Shown in pieces: positions 21,076-32,243 of a DNA stretch of 64,000 nt. The stretch spans positions 50,745,788 to 50,809,787 of the forward strand of contig CM066039.1 in assembly GCA_033557465.1 (NCBI GenBank). The letters are read 5' to 3'. The DNA comes from Ichthyophis bannanicus (lineage: Eukaryota; Chordata; Amphibia; Gymnophiona; Ichthyophiidae). The notes under the pieces were generated by a model. That model had not been told where the DNA came from, searched no databases, and saw only the letters and a program-made list of their open reading frames with translations. Position 1 is the first letter of the stretch. The number at the start of each line of letters is the position of its first letter. The position numbers were made by a program, and so were the translations under genes.

Positions 21076-21772
21076 CTTATGTATACCCACCCTCGAGGAG
21101 GTTCAGGGGAGAGTTGAGCATCTTTGTTCGATGTATCGCATCACAGCTATGCATCAGAATAGCTTGATGAGCTTTCAGAATACCTGGGGCCATTACCTTA
21201 GGTGGAGGGCTCCAGGGGGGGTGGAGGAGGAGAGAACGGAGTCCCAGAGGGACAATGGAGGGGGGTGAGTTGGGGCATTTACCAGGCAGCTTACATCAAA
21301 CACAGGCTATGTGGGTGTGGAGCTGGGCGTACTGCACAGGAGGGAATGTCTGCATGTCTGGTGTTTACTTTTTGTATTTGTTTAATCCATGTATTATCTG
21401 TATGGGCACCTGTGGAATGGGCTGTGAAGAGGGAGATATAGCACACCGAGATGGAGGAACACAATGGTTGGCATGATTGAGGAGACATGAAAGGGGAGAT
21501 GTCACACCTCTTAGTGTTGTGTTAGTGTAATTGGGGGGAGGGAGGGGGGAAACTGAGGAAATCTAAGACTGTGGATGTATTTGCTTGCTGTATATAGTTG
21601 TGATTTGATTTCTTCATAAAAAGTAAAATGGAAAAAAAAATAAAAATAAATGAAACGTGACAAATCAGTGGCCAAAGCTAGAAGATGCAAAGCAGCACAG
21701 AGGGACATAACCTGCTGAAAGGAGGAGTTGATAATGTCGCTTTATAGGTTGTTGGTGAGGCCTCACTTGGGG

Positions 21773-22168
21773 GAATGTTTACAAACCCCCCTACTGGTAA
21801 AACGCGTGTAGGCCACATTACTAGAATGGGGTTGCACGCTATCTGTAGGGGGTGGTACAACTGTCCCCCTGCATTTCCGTGCTTCACCATAGTAAAACAT
21901 CCATGCGAGCAACCAACGGGGCACATTGAGCTGGCATTAGTTGCACACGTGCTGCTTGCCCTGAGCACAGGTAGCGTGGATTACAAACACCTGTGCCAAA
22001 TGCATCGAGGTGGGAAATACCCCTGTTCCACCCAGTTTCTACCTCTACACACACTACAAGGGTACTATGAGCTTTTTAGCATGGGGTCCCGCGCTACCTT
22101 TTAGCGTGGCACTGATACCACATGCTTACCCTAAACTACCCTGGTAGCAAGCATTAGCAAACAGGCCT
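21773..22168. mobile_element. MITE inside CR1
   Basis: The insertion splits the CR1 sequence between the RPHL and EYC codons. Its ends (GGGGGAATGTTTAC on the left and the complement of the right, GGCCTGTTTGCTAATGC) resemble diverged GGGGTATGTTTACTAA-type termini. The exact ends and target duplication (perhaps CTT/TTT) are uncertain. Confidence 0.55.
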
Positions 22169-22334
22169 TTTGGAGTATTGCATTCAATTTTGGAGGCTTT
22201 ATCTTGCTAAGGATATAAAAAGACCTGAAGCAGTTCACAGAAATGTGAGCAAAATGATATAGGGTTTGTACCAGAAGCCATATGAGAAGAGACTTGAAGA
22301 CCTGAATATGTATACCCTAGAGGAAAGGAGGGAC

Positions 22335-22550
22335 AGGAGGAATAGGAATCAGATGTACAGCAGCCTGGGACCAGAAAGATCAGGGTTCAAATCCTATTGG
22401 CACTTCATGTGGACCTTCGGCAAGCCACTTCACCCTCCATTGCTTGGACTGTGAGCCCTTTGTGACAGGGAAATACACACTGTACCTGAATGCAACTGCC
22501 TTGTCCTTCTCCTGAAAAGGCATGAGCTAAATACTAATACTAAATAAATG
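22335..22550 (+). mobile_element. tRNA-headed SINE, copy 1
   Basis: The B-box-like AGGGTTCAAATCC lies at about 22381-22393. It is followed by the family body (GGCAAGCCACTTCACCCTCC, then a TGAGCTAAATAC block) and an AAATAAATG tail. The body matches 51362-51575 and the reverse of 52722-52880. The head is diverged. Confidence 0.75.
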
Positions 22551-22990
22551 TTAGCATACTCAAAGGATAATAATGAATAAGTAAATTGATTCCGAAGACA
22601 GAGATGCTATAAAACTAGAAGACAGGAAATGAAGCTGCAAGGAGGTAAACTTAAAAGCAACAGCAGGAATTATCGTTTCACAGAAAGAGTGGTGAACACC
22701 AGGAATGCCCTCCCAAGGGAGGTGGTGGGATCAAAAACAGCGAAGTCATTCAAATGCCATGGCACAAATACAGAGGACCCCTATATAACAAGAGGAGCAT
22801 TCCCACTCAAAATGAAACTTAAATGACTTTTACACTTCAAAAAGTCGTAGAGAGGGGGTAACCTGCATGAAGCAGTAGTTAGAACCCAAAGGCACAAAGT
22901 GGGGGCAACTTTCATGGCTGCAGTTACAACCTAAACACCTTAATGGGCTGACTAGATGGGCCATGCTGAACTTTATCTATTATCATTTGC

Positions 22991-24480
22991 ATTGAAGGAG
23001 ACTTCAGTTTGCCAGATGTTGACTGGGATATCCTTACTGTGGTGTAGGGAAATTCTGAATTCTCTACAGGGAGAATCGTTCCACCACCTGTTAACAAATC
23101 CAAATGGGACTTGGTACCCTTAAGATGAACCATAGTGATGGTCTGGGTAAGAAATTGGTTGAGTGGGAGGCGCCAGAGGGTATTAGTAAATGGATTCACT
23201 CTGAAACAAGGGGCATTATCAATGGTGTGCCTCAGGGATCAGTCTTTGGTCCTGTTCTTCTTGACATTTTTGTAAGCAATATTGCAGAAGGTTTGTCAGA
23301 AAAGGTATATCTCTCTGTGGATGATACCAAAACCTGCAATATGCTGGACATCCAGGAAGGTGTGAAAATATGAAAAAGGATCTGGCAAAGCTTGACGAAT
23401 GGTCGAGAATTTGGCAGTTAAGATTTAATGCTAAAAAAGGGAAGATCATGTGTTGGGCTGCAAAAACCCAAGGGAATGGTACAGTATAGGGGATGAAATA
23501 CTTTAATGCACAAAAGAATTCAGATACTGTTCCCGTCTCCATCACCTCCACTGGGATGCTGGGGGTGATTGTATCAGATAGAAAAGGCAACGGCAAAAGC
23601 CAGAAGGATCCTTGGGTGCATAGGGAGAGGAATGACCAACAGGAAACATGAGGTGATACTGGCTTTGTGTAAGGCTCATTTGCAGTACTATGTACAGTTC
23701 TGGAGACCGCACCTTCAAAAGGATAAACAGGATGGAGCTGGTCTAGAGGGCGGCTACTAAAATGGTCGGTGGCCTTTGTTATAAGGCATATGGGAAGAGA
23801 CTTAAAGATCTTTGGAGGAAAGATGGGAGAGGGGTGATATGATAGAGATATTTAAATACCTTTGTGGTATCAACGAACAGGAAGTGGCCCTCTTCCAGTT
23901 GAAAGGAAGCTCTGGAAAGAGGTATTATATGATGATGATGTAAAGGGATAGATTCAGGAGTATAATGCAGTGTATGCCTTCAAGTCAATGCTGACTCCTG
24001 GCAACCCAGCAGCTCCTGGGTTTTCTTGGCAGTGTGACCAGAAGTAGATTGTCAGGCCTTTCTTTTAAGGCAATGGAGGATTAAGTAATTTGCCCAAAGC
24101 CACAAAGAATGCTAGTGGGAATCAAAGCCTGGTCTCATACCAAGCCCGTTTTCTAACCAATAGGCTATTCCTCCATCAATGAACAGAAGGCGACCCTCTT
24201 CCAGTTGAAAAGAAACTCTGGAACAAAGGATCATAGGATGATGATGTAAAGGGATAGACTCAGGAGTAATTTGAGGAAATATTTCTTTACAGAAAGCATG
24301 ATGGAAGCATGGAACAGCCTTCCAGTGTAGGTGGTGGACATGAGAACTGTATCTGAAGTCAAGGACACATGGGACACATACAGAGGATCTCTGATGGAGA
24401 GGAAGGGATTGTAGAATTTCATAGTTCTTATGGATGGGCAGACTGGATAGTCCATATGGTCTTTCTCTGCTGTCATTTTC
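22991..24480 (+). mobile_element. CR1 fragment, heavily mutated, with SINE insertion and a duplicated segment
   Basis: The left end reads EGDFSLPDVDW, a CR1 endonuclease block, and jumps after about 60 bp towards the RT. Recognisable RT parts include QGSVFGPVLLDIF in mutated form, LGCKNPREWYS, KATAKARRILGCIGRGM and AATKMVGG. The 3' UTR ends at about 24480 ('gggcagactggatagtccatatgg'). Stops are frequent in every frame. A segment of about 100 bp is present twice, at 23875-23975 and 24180-24275, on either side of foreign repeat sequence. Confidence 0.78.
23966..24178 (-). mobile_element. tRNA-headed SINE (minus) plus adjacent repeat piece
   Basis: On the minus strand 24062-24176 begins GGAATAGCCTATTGGTTAG (A-box-like) and has a B-box-like GGCTTTGATTCCC. 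The SINE body GGCTTTGGGCAAATTACTTAA follows. The left part (about 23966-24060) contains CTTCAAGTCAATGCTGACTC, related to the repeats at 48545 and 49417. The order suggests one or two insertions between the duplicated CR1 segments. Confidence 0.65.
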
Positions 24481-25479
24481 TATGTTTTAAATAGAAAATA
24501 TCATTGACTTCTATTTCATTTGAAAGCAGTTCCCTACACTGCAGTTCCTAACGTAGCTGAGTTGGCACTGATAGGCTTGAACTAAACAGACACCAACTGT
24601 AATAGATGCTGATGAGTTGGTGTTGGCCAGGTACCATCGAGCCAGATTAAGGGACGTAGGTGGCCAGATGTTTAGGCAATAACTTTACTAGTCTAGGTAG
24701 CTGTTTAGATTATCATAGAACTTGATGGTAAGACATATTTGTGGCAGGGGAAGGGAGAAGCTTGGTGCCAGAATAAGACTGGGATCATGTCTGGCTACCT
24801 ACACAGGATGGTAATGGACCAAAAAGAAAGACAATAAAATGTGATTTGGATAAGGAAAGATTGTCCTACAAGCAGTCAAGCTTCTACGCCTGGCAGCTGG
24901 GATCTATGCTTCGCAAAACAGACCAGAATAACTCAGCATACTGGATGTGGCATTTACTATGTTGCTACGACTGGGATGGAGAACAGATGTTGAAAGCTAT
25001 AAACTGAATTTTATTAGCTATAAATCCAGAGGTTGAATCATGTAGCCACCGGAAATTTATTTCACAATAACCCAATAAAATGCAAGCTAATTTGGTTCAT
25101 TCCAAAAAAAAAAAAGAAGGAAAGGAAAAGAAGGTACCATCTTACTTTAAACCAGTTCTTGAAATTGTAGTGAGCAGAAGAGCCAGTCTTGTTTGGTAGG
25201 TGCCCAGTGGCTCTAAAGATTGTGATACCTAGTTTTCATGTCTGCTCTCCAGAAACCTCCTGGCTGTGGTGCTCTTCCTATTCACTTTTAATTTTGCATT
25301 ATAGCTTTTGCTTTGTTCTTCTCCAAGGTTTAATTCTTCCTTTCAGGGAGCGCATCCCTTTTGCTTTTCAAAGCCTTACATTATAATAGAAGGGTGGGAT
25401 AAACAGGGAAGGAATAGCCTTCCTACTGGTTTCTGCTAAAAGAAAGGACTGGATGATAGCCAGAGATGGTCCACGTTTT
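24481..25479. other. No recognised feature
   Basis: The sequence is of mixed composition. An A-rich run at 25105-25135 could be a decayed retroelement tail, but nothing upstream identifies a family. Small open frames have no motifs. Confidence 0.3.
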
Positions 25480-25580
25480 TTTATTTATTTATTTAAACTT
25501 ATTTCTATACTGCCTTTCTGCTATTCAAAGCGGTTTACATGAAACCAAAATGAAACAGGGCAAGGGAACCTGAGTATAAG
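25478..25580 (-). mobile_element. L2-like LINE 3' tail (minus)
   Basis: The piece starts TTTATTTATTTATTTAAAC and contains 'tatactgcctttct...aaagcggtttacatg', the reversed LINE tail also seen at 11203, 11866 and 12355. How far it continues to the right is unclear, because the sequence to 26224 is not recognised. Confidence 0.6.
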
Positions 25581-26224
25581 CATATAACAATAAGCAAACT
25601 TCAATTACAAGTGAGAATTATAAGGTTGCATGATTATATTTGAGGGGTTATTTAAGAGGATATTTACAATTTGTCATGCTATTGTGCTGTTGTCTGGAAC
25701 TTAGGTTATAGGAGGTTCAGTCTCAAGGTCTAAACATTTCATTTGTATAAATTTAATTTGTAACAGATCTGGTAGGATGTTATGACTTATGCAACCCATA
25801 TAACTCATTTTAAACTGGTATGTTCCAGTCACCCTATGTGTATGTCAATAGTGGTAGTCAGGTCTTCACTGAGCATGCTCAAGTAGAGTGGCTGTATCTC
25901 TCTACAGGGTTCTATGCTGAGACTGGACAGACTTGAGCATGTATTCTAAGATCACTGCTGACATAATTCAGCTCCCAGTGCAGAGCAAGTGTATGCTCCA
26001 TGGAGGTTATGATAGCAGCCCTGATTTCATTTGGAGGTCTTTATGCAGCTTATCTGGCATGACTAACCCTGGTCCTTCATTGCAAAAATGGTTGGTTGAT
26101 CTCAAAAGTGAAAGCAAGAGAACTGGATGACAAGAATGAGGTTATGTACTAGAGATAAGCATCATCTAAGCAGTGCATCTGCAATTTGACGTCTAACATC
26201 TGTTAGAGTGTCATCATCAATTAA
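25581..26224. other. No recognised feature
   Basis: No coding signature, inverted terminus or SINE body is visible. Part may be the 5' continuation of the LINE tail at 25478-25580. Confidence 0.3.
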
Positions 26225-26229
26225 TCCAT

Positions 26230-26990
26230 TCTAGGGATGTGCACGGCCAAAGAAAAACTCAGTTGGTGCTCATTTGAAATGAATTTATCCTGATTTTCAA
26301 GTATTTTTTCAGGTCCATTTGACCTATTTATTTTTTAAGGCATGTACTTTACACATGCAAAAACTTTAAAATGTGTGCAGTCATTTGTACTTATGTTACT
26401 TTATAGGGCTATGCGCATGCAGGCGATTTGGCCACACTTTAAGGCAGTCTTTTACTAAACGGCAGCAAGTTGTTGCACCTAACATGCCAACAGCACTAAT
26501 ACTATGGAGCGTTAGGTGCAATACCGCTGCTTTAGCTGTCAGGGGTGCAGTCGTGCTGGTGCACTTAACTCCTATTGGGGTGGCATTAGGTGACCCTGTG
26601 CTAATGCAGTTAGTGTCCACTGTGAACCCAGTGCTAAATGCGATAAGCTCACCCTGCCCATTTCCTGCCCCTAACATGCCTACTTAACATGGGTTGCACG
26701 GTTAATGGGAGAAGCGTCCCATGCAGTCAGGGCTCCATGCTAGCTGGCAATGCGTGTCCCAGAATGCACCAGAATGCGTAACACCAGCTAGTGCTCTTTA
26801 GTAAAAGACCCCCCTAAATATTTAAGCACCCAAGCAGACAGAATGTGCGCTCCTGAAGGCATGTTTGTGTTCACGTTTGTATAATAACCAAGGTGGTTTG
26901 AACTCTAGAAGAATCATTTTATAAAAACCCACCTAAATTTATGCACGAACTATGCCCCTAAAGCTAGACATGCATGTAATTGGCCACTTA
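26230..26990. repeat. Old unclassified repeat beginning GGGATGTGCACGGCC, host to a MITE
   Basis: The left part parallels 2375-2640 in its start motif and in its GTATGCACATG/CTATGCGCATGC-like later part. A Harbinger-like MITE (26443-26814) sits inside. The right limit is uncertain. Confidence 0.4.
26443..26814. mobile_element. 372-bp MITE with TAA duplication
   Basis: The left end GGCAGTCTTTTACTAAACG and the reverse complement of the right end GGGGGGTCTTTTACTAAAG form inverted termini. TAA is duplicated at 26440-26442 and 26815-26817, which fits PIF/Harbinger insertion. It is non-coding. Confidence 0.82.
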
Positions 26991-27340
26991 AATGATGTGG
27001 TCAAATTCTGTAAGCATGAGCGCACATTCAGCCTTACATACTTTCACTGTGAGTGGGCACAGGGGCGGAGTTTGGATGGAGCATGCGTACAATGCAAAGT
27101 TAAGCGCACAAATTATAAAATACTTTAACTTACCCCCTTTAGGCACAGGCAATCACATTAGTGCTGAAACTGGTGTAAATGATTGTGCCTTAAACTGACT
27201 TGAGTTTTCAGCCATTTGCACTAGTGTTTTATAAAGCAAGTGCAAAATATGTGCATAAGAACGTTCATTGGCTGTGCAGGACTTTATAAAATTCCTGTAT
27301 AGAGGTTCACAACTGATTTATTGAAGCAATGGGGGCGCAC
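26990..27340. other. No gene; resembles interior of TTATAAAATTACCC-type MITEs
   Basis: Phrases such as TTTTATAAAA and repeated TGCGCAC/GCACA words resemble the MITE family at 52939-53800, but no termini can be fixed. Confidence 0.3.
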
Positions 27341-28262
27341 TAACACAAGATACAGGGATAGACAGGAGCCTTTTCTTCAGCAGAAGGAAGAGCAGCTTAG
27401 ATCCATTTTGACAACTGCAAGACCAAATGAATGCAGTGGACACAGGTTACGCTCTTCCACATCATTTGCCAACCTAATTCTGTGTCAGCATGAAATCTGG
27501 GTCCTGTTCTGGTTTGCTAACCTCTTTCCCAGTATGTTCTGATTCTTAAGGACTCGACTCAAGAAGGCTTTCTATTTTCTGGCATCGTCTTTGTGGAATT
27601 CCCTGCTTATCCGTACATACACTGAACAATGTTCCCTCTAATTTTCTGTAGGCTGTGTGCGCATAAAATATCAGCTGTGTGCAGCTTTTGAAGGAAGGTT
27701 AAATTTTTGTGCGCCACATAACGACACTCGGAGTTATATACTTAAAAATTTGACTACACGTCAGAATACAGTATGTACACCACACTGATTTTAATCAAAT
27801 TAAATGAAAATAGATGATTACTAAATGAAGCGGGAAATTTCTAGCAATTACAATCACAACTTTTAAATTTTAAGACGTCTATGTTTTTTTTCTATCAGAA
27901 TCAGAACCGTAATTTTTGTGCGCTCTGTTGTAAAGTATGTGCGCTCGCTCTGTGAGGTGTGTGCGCGCGCACACGCGCACAGCTTAGAGGGAACAGTGAC
28001 ACTGAATCATCTTTAAAAAAAATCCCAAACTCTTTAAAAACCCCACTAATTCAGTAAAGCTTTTCAGGGTTACTGGTGTTAGGGGAAGTAGGTTCTTCCT
28101 CTTCTGTCCCCTTTTCTTTTTATCTTTCTACTTTCCTAGTTTTAATTTGGAGTTCTTTACTTGCTCTATTTTATACTTTTAGCATTGCAAACCACTCTGA
28201 AACTAATTGGGGTAGGGTGGTATAGAAAGCTTTAAATAAACTTAAATTATGTAAGGTTAGAA
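27341..28262 (+). mobile_element. L2-like LINE 3' end, split by a hAT MITE
   Basis: Near 27560-27615 the plus strand encodes KAFYFLASSLWNSL, the L2-type C-terminal block. After the hAT insertion it continues with a SLKKIPNSLKTPL-like segment. The 3' UTR carries 'gcaaaccactctgaaac...ggtatagaaagctttaaataaac', the LINE tail. The upstream limit is uncertain. Confidence 0.6.
27627..27998. mobile_element. 372-bp hAT MITE with perfect 8-bp duplication
   Basis: The termini CAATGTTCCCTCTAATTTTC and (reverse complement of the right end) CACTGTTCCCTCTAAGCTGT are inverted repeats of the hAT type. ACACTGAA is duplicated exactly at 27619-27626 and 27999-28006. A GTGCGCGCGCACACGCGCAC alternating tract lies near the right end. 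It is non-coding. Confidence 0.92.
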
Positions 28263-29339
28263 ATGGGAATAGCCAACTGCCATCTGCCAGGTCCGTGCAC
28301 AGATTTGGATTTCAAGGTAACCACAATGAATAATCATGTGTACGAGCTAGGTAAATTTATATATTCAGGTAACTTTGAAATACAGGTGTGTGTGATGACT
28401 TTTGGGACAAGAGTTTGTCCTCCCTATTCTAGAATTCATTGACATTACAGGAAGAGGATTGCACGCAAACACACAGACACACACACATGCGCAGAGGGGT
28501 TGAAAAGAATTCCATGAGACATGCTCTGCATGCTTTCCCCACTTGTTTGTTTAGATTTATCTCGCACTTTTTCATCTGAAGATCAAGCTACTGAAGTCAT
28601 GTTAAGGACACTGCATTCCAACTTCTACCTCAGATCACACCAGCTGCTCTCCTCACCTGACATGTCCAGTGATCGACAAGGGACAAGTTGGTTCATGCTC
28701 GTATGGTCACAGGACTTAACAAGCAGCTAACAAACTCCATCCCGCTTGCTTTGACTGTTGGAGTGCCCTGGAGTAAAAGAAGATCTCAGAAGAGGTCAGA
28801 ACCCCCTATAGGTCTGTCCTAGAGAACTAGATTATGAAAAGATTCAGGAGTCGTCAAAGAGAATGATTGCAGGCACTGTCAGTGTGATTCCTGAAAAATG
28901 ATCCAGAATTCTTCAGTCAGCACACAAATGAGAGGGGGGGGGGGAAGGGGAGAACAGATTCTGACAGTCTTATCAGATGTCTCAGCTCCATATGCCTACG
29001 ATCCTGCCAAATGAGTTAAAATTGGAGGGGAAGATCAAAGACATTGTAACACGTGCCAACATAATGAACTTCATTCTTTCAGCGTCACACAGTTCAAGTT
29101 GTTAAGAAAGCTGGGCACATTTCTCTATCTGCCTAAGCAGTGATTGATCTTGCCAGGCCGCTGAGGGTGGGGGGTTAACGTGGCCCCTTCAGGCAAGTGC
29201 CAGGCCATGTCAGCACTGTAGCTCCAAGCAGCTTTGGCAGAGTAAGATCAATGTTTAATCACAAGCGTGAAAGTAGCGTGTGAGCACGGCTGGGCCATGG
29301 CTATTAATCACCCTATTGATCCTGTTCTCCTCACTGCAG
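28263..29339. other. TE-poor island, candidate conserved non-coding DNA
   Basis: Apart from a small (CA)-rich run at 28468-28490 and a G-run near 28936, no repeat family is recognised. The part from about 29040 to 29339 has homeodomain-like words (CTATTAATCA, CTATTGATCC, TGTTTAATCACA) and leads directly into the candidate exon. Conservation cannot be judged from the sequence alone. Confidence 0.35.
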
Positions 29340-29390
29340 ACCATGCAGATGGAGAGAAACAGGCAGGGAGGCTCCTGGGATGTGCTACAG
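29340..29390 (+). other. Candidate 51-nt exon of an unidentified host gene
   Basis: A polypyrimidine tract and acceptor (CCTGTTCTCCTCACTGCAG, ending 29339) precede a 51-nt segment. The segment ends in a consensus donor, CTACAG|GTAAGT (29385-29396). The length is a multiple of three and all three frames are open. In the frame beginning with its first base it reads TMQMERNRQGGSWDVLQ. A second GTAAGT occurs at 29406-29411. I do not recognise the peptide. It could be a cassette exon, a 5' UTR exon or a chance pairing of splice signals. Confidence 0.3.
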
Positions 29391-29396
29391 GTAAGT

Positions 29397-29835
29397 AACT
29401 GAAAGGTAAGTCCTGAAGTCAAGGAAAATGCTGTGAGGTTTGAAAGTCAGATACTCAAGGACTAGAACTTTTGCTATTTTACCTTGGAGAAATTTCTGGT
29501 AACTCTCATTAGGAAAGACAGAGGCCGGTACAGATATTATTCATCTATTTTTAGGCCCCAGCCATTTATCCCCATCACTTTATCTGGAGAAATATGCCCA
29601 CCAGACAGAACTGTCCATGATGTCAATGGTGCCTGCTGCGAGCTCTCTCATGAAGACTCGTGAAATATTCATGTCTGGTGAATATCAGGAATGCGGAGAC
29701 TTGACCTGTTACTGCACTTTATTTTATTTTTCTGTAAACTCCACCACATCCAGCAACAGCTGCTACTGGAAACCTTCCAGCGAACAAATGGAAAACACGG
29801 CTGGAATCAGAAAAAGAGACCTAGTGCTATTGAGT
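29397..29835. other. No recognised feature
   Basis: This is sequence of mixed composition downstream of the candidate donor. Short open frames at 29617-29838 have no family signature. Confidence 0.3.
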
Positions 29836-30586
29836 TAGGGGATCGTTTTAGAAACTCTATTCATGACTTGCACATCTGAAAATGCCCATTCACCTGTGCA
29901 AATCACATCCACACCCCAAGAGCCATTTTAAAAAGACCTCAATTTGCACGTGTCCAGCACGATCACGTCCATGTCTCAAAGGGTTGTGATGGAGGTGTGT
30001 CTGGGATGGCAATGAAAAATCCACATGTGTCTTTGATTTCATAGTGGTGCTGCACGTTTAAGCCCATCAGTAGACATGTCCATATTTAGACCTGCTCGTC
30101 AACACGAATAGGTGTTTCAAAGGCGCACTTCAGCTAGCTCTCAATAGCAGGGATGGCAAGGCATTCTCTCTTATCGCCATGGTCATTGTCTTCCCTCATA
30201 GAATGATAGCAGGTAATAACAAGGCCTCTTTGTATCCTGTCACGGTGCTGCACGTTTCTGTTTGTAAATGACAAATCTGGACGAGTATGCGGCAAGATAT
30301 CTATGTGCACATTCTGAAATGCTGGTCCAGATGCATCTATGTTACCAATTCCAACAAAGTTCATGTTGCACACATGCACTTTTCTAAAATCGCCCATCTC
30401 CCTGCAAGTGTCTAGGGCTTTTTTTCTGCATGCCCCCCTTTCCTTGGATGTTGATGGAGACGCTTATCTTTTGGGTTAGAGACAGGCCGATTTTAGAACG
30501 CATTCATGTGTGTCCACCCATGGAATGTCAGGCATTTCAACTTGTATGCCCCAGGGGCACTTAAACAGTTTTTCTAAAATGCGCCT
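29836..30586. mobile_element. Possible MITE, about 750 bp
   Basis: The left end (GATCGTTTTAGAAACTC) and reverse complement of the right end (GCGCATTTTAGAAAAACTG) are similar and inverted. The interior repeats short words such as CACATGTG and GCACGT and has no coding signature. No target duplication is clear. Confidence 0.4.
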
Positions 30587-31500
30587 TCATGTGCACGCAC
30601 CTGTAAGTAGAGGATAGAGCGTGGACACCTGAGTCCCTTGTTCTCTGCTGCTCTGTCCTGACAGATTTTTTGCAGAGGAGGTGTTCAAGGAGAGATGTTG
30701 CATTCCTAGAGGTTTCCAGGGTAGTACTAGGGAAGGATCCCCAGTAGCATAAATACAAATATGAAAACCTAACTAAAACCAGCTGACTGTAGGGCACGCT
30801 CTCAATATCCTGCTCCCTGTTTCAGTTCACAGCAGACTAAGATTCTTCCTTAGAAGGTCTGAAAATTCCCTAACTGACTGCACTTTGTTGAGAAATGTGC
30901 CTCGCTCTTCATTGGAGGGCACCGTTTCTGGCTTTGGCTGTCCTATTGGGCAAGAGGGCTAGGAAGATGATGGGGGAAGTGCAGTAAATGAGTAGAAACT
31001 CATTAAAGATGGTGCAGTAATTAGTTAGCCAGCTTCTTTTTGTACCTGTGGGATCTGTCTACCCTTTCCAGCACCAGCCCGATGATCGTTTTTATTGCAC
31101 TGATGTTTCCAGAGGGATCTGTGAGCATGCAAGGAAAGAAATGAGGTGGTTCAATCTATTTATATTATTTATTGGGCAGTGTTTACTGCTTAAGCTCACG
31201 AGTTTGCTGGCAGGGAGGGTGGATGAGAGCCAGAGGCAGAGAGGGAGTTAGACAGCCAGACTTTATCTGCATTGCCCTCTTTCTGTGGAGTGCAAGACAT
31301 TCTCAATCTTATATATTTCAAGATTTATCATTTCCAGATTCCTAGGATTTTTTTTTTTTTTGGAGGAGAAAGCATGGGGCGGTATTCAGAGTTACTGAAT
31401 TATCACCATATACAACACATAAAAATACAATTCAGATTGGTCTTGAGGATAGGATGGAAAGCGTATCAAAGAATGAGAGATTGGGGTGGAACAGAGATAG
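30587..31500. other. No recognised feature
   Basis: A T-run occurs at about 31350-31361. Otherwise no family, gene or structured repeat is seen. Confidence 0.3.
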
Positions 31501-31504
31501 GGTT

Positions 31505-31670
31505 GGAAGCAGTAATACTACCCTAGTTGTTGGAAAGAAAAGCTCTAAATCAGGGACGCCTAGGTTCAAATCCCATTTCTCCCACTGATTTTTGTGGCCT
31601 AGAACAATTTGCTTGGTCTTCCATTGTCTCAGGTGTGAAACAATAGATCCTGACAGCCACACAAACTCAA
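31505..31670 (+). mobile_element. SINE, copy 2 (diverged, truncated)
   Basis: A B-box-like TAGGTTCAAATCCCATT (about 31561-31577) is followed by 'ttgtggcctagaacaatttgcttggtcttccattgtctcagg', the body of the same SINE family as 51362-51575. The 3' part is missing or diverged. Confidence 0.6.
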
Positions 31671-31889
31671 AGAGCCTTCAGCACATCCTTTACCTGCAAG
31701 GCGAGCGGGCACACATTTATGTATAAAGTAAAGCTTAATATTTAAAAGTATGATGTCCAATTAGGATTTTTGCAAGACTGTTTTGGGGTGGTGGTGTTAG
31801 GATGATCATGACTGTTGAGTTTAATCATCGAAACCTCAGGGGGAAGAGGCATAAGACTGAAGGTTCCTCTAGGGCCTTATCATTGCACC

Positions 31890-32050
31890 AGCCCTAGCTG
31901 CTTATCTCTGGGGGTGAGCAATATGGAATTTATCTGCTTTTGGGGATCTTTATAGGTGCTTGTGACCTGGACTGGCCATTTTTGGATGCAGCATATTCAG
32001 GCTGATGGACCTTGGTCTGTCCCAGTATGGCAATTCTTATGTTCTTATGA
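31890..32050 (+). mobile_element. CR1 3' end only
   Basis: The sequence 'gcttgtgacctggactggccatttttgg...tgatggaccttggtctgtcccagtatggc' and the TTCTTATGTTCTTATG tail match the 3' end of the CR1 at 170-1460. This is an extreme 5' truncation. Confidence 0.82.
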
Positions 32051-32243
32051 GATAAGTTTACACAAAGATGTTGAGGAACTCTTGGGGAAATAGTAGGATG
32101 GAATCGGGGGAGAACTGAGAAAAGGTTCAAAGGCTGGGCGGAGATGGGATTACAGCAATGTTTTCTGGTAGGAAAGAGGAAGAAATGTGATGTAGAAGGC
32201 AACAGGGCATCAGAACAAAATAAGGATCAAGGCTCACTTTGAT

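Larger units (their letters stand above)
16460..21655 (+). mobile_element. L1-like LINE, split by a solo-LTR-like insertion
   Basis: The element carries an endonuclease, an RT and a C-terminal cysteine/histidine segment in the order of L1 ORF2. It ends in an A-rich tail at about 21630-21655. The N-terminal part of the endonuclease and all of ORF1 are missing. The 1,290-bp insertion at 17962-19251 falls inside the RT. Stops, frameshifts and a deletion near 19510-19535 show that it is long dead. Confidence 0.88.
21665..22990 (+). mobile_element. CR1 fragment interrupted by a MITE and a SINE
   Basis: The CR1 RT C-terminal region is in three pieces. The first (21665-21772) reads like GGVDNVALYRLLVRPHL. 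The second (22170-22335) continues with EYCIQFWRLYL-type and KPYEKRLEDLNMYTLEERRDR sequence. The third (22605-22790) holds NYRFTERVVNTRNALPREVV. The first interruption (about 21773-22168) is a MITE and the second (about 22340-22550) a SINE. The 3' UTR runs to about 22990. Confidence 0.8.
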
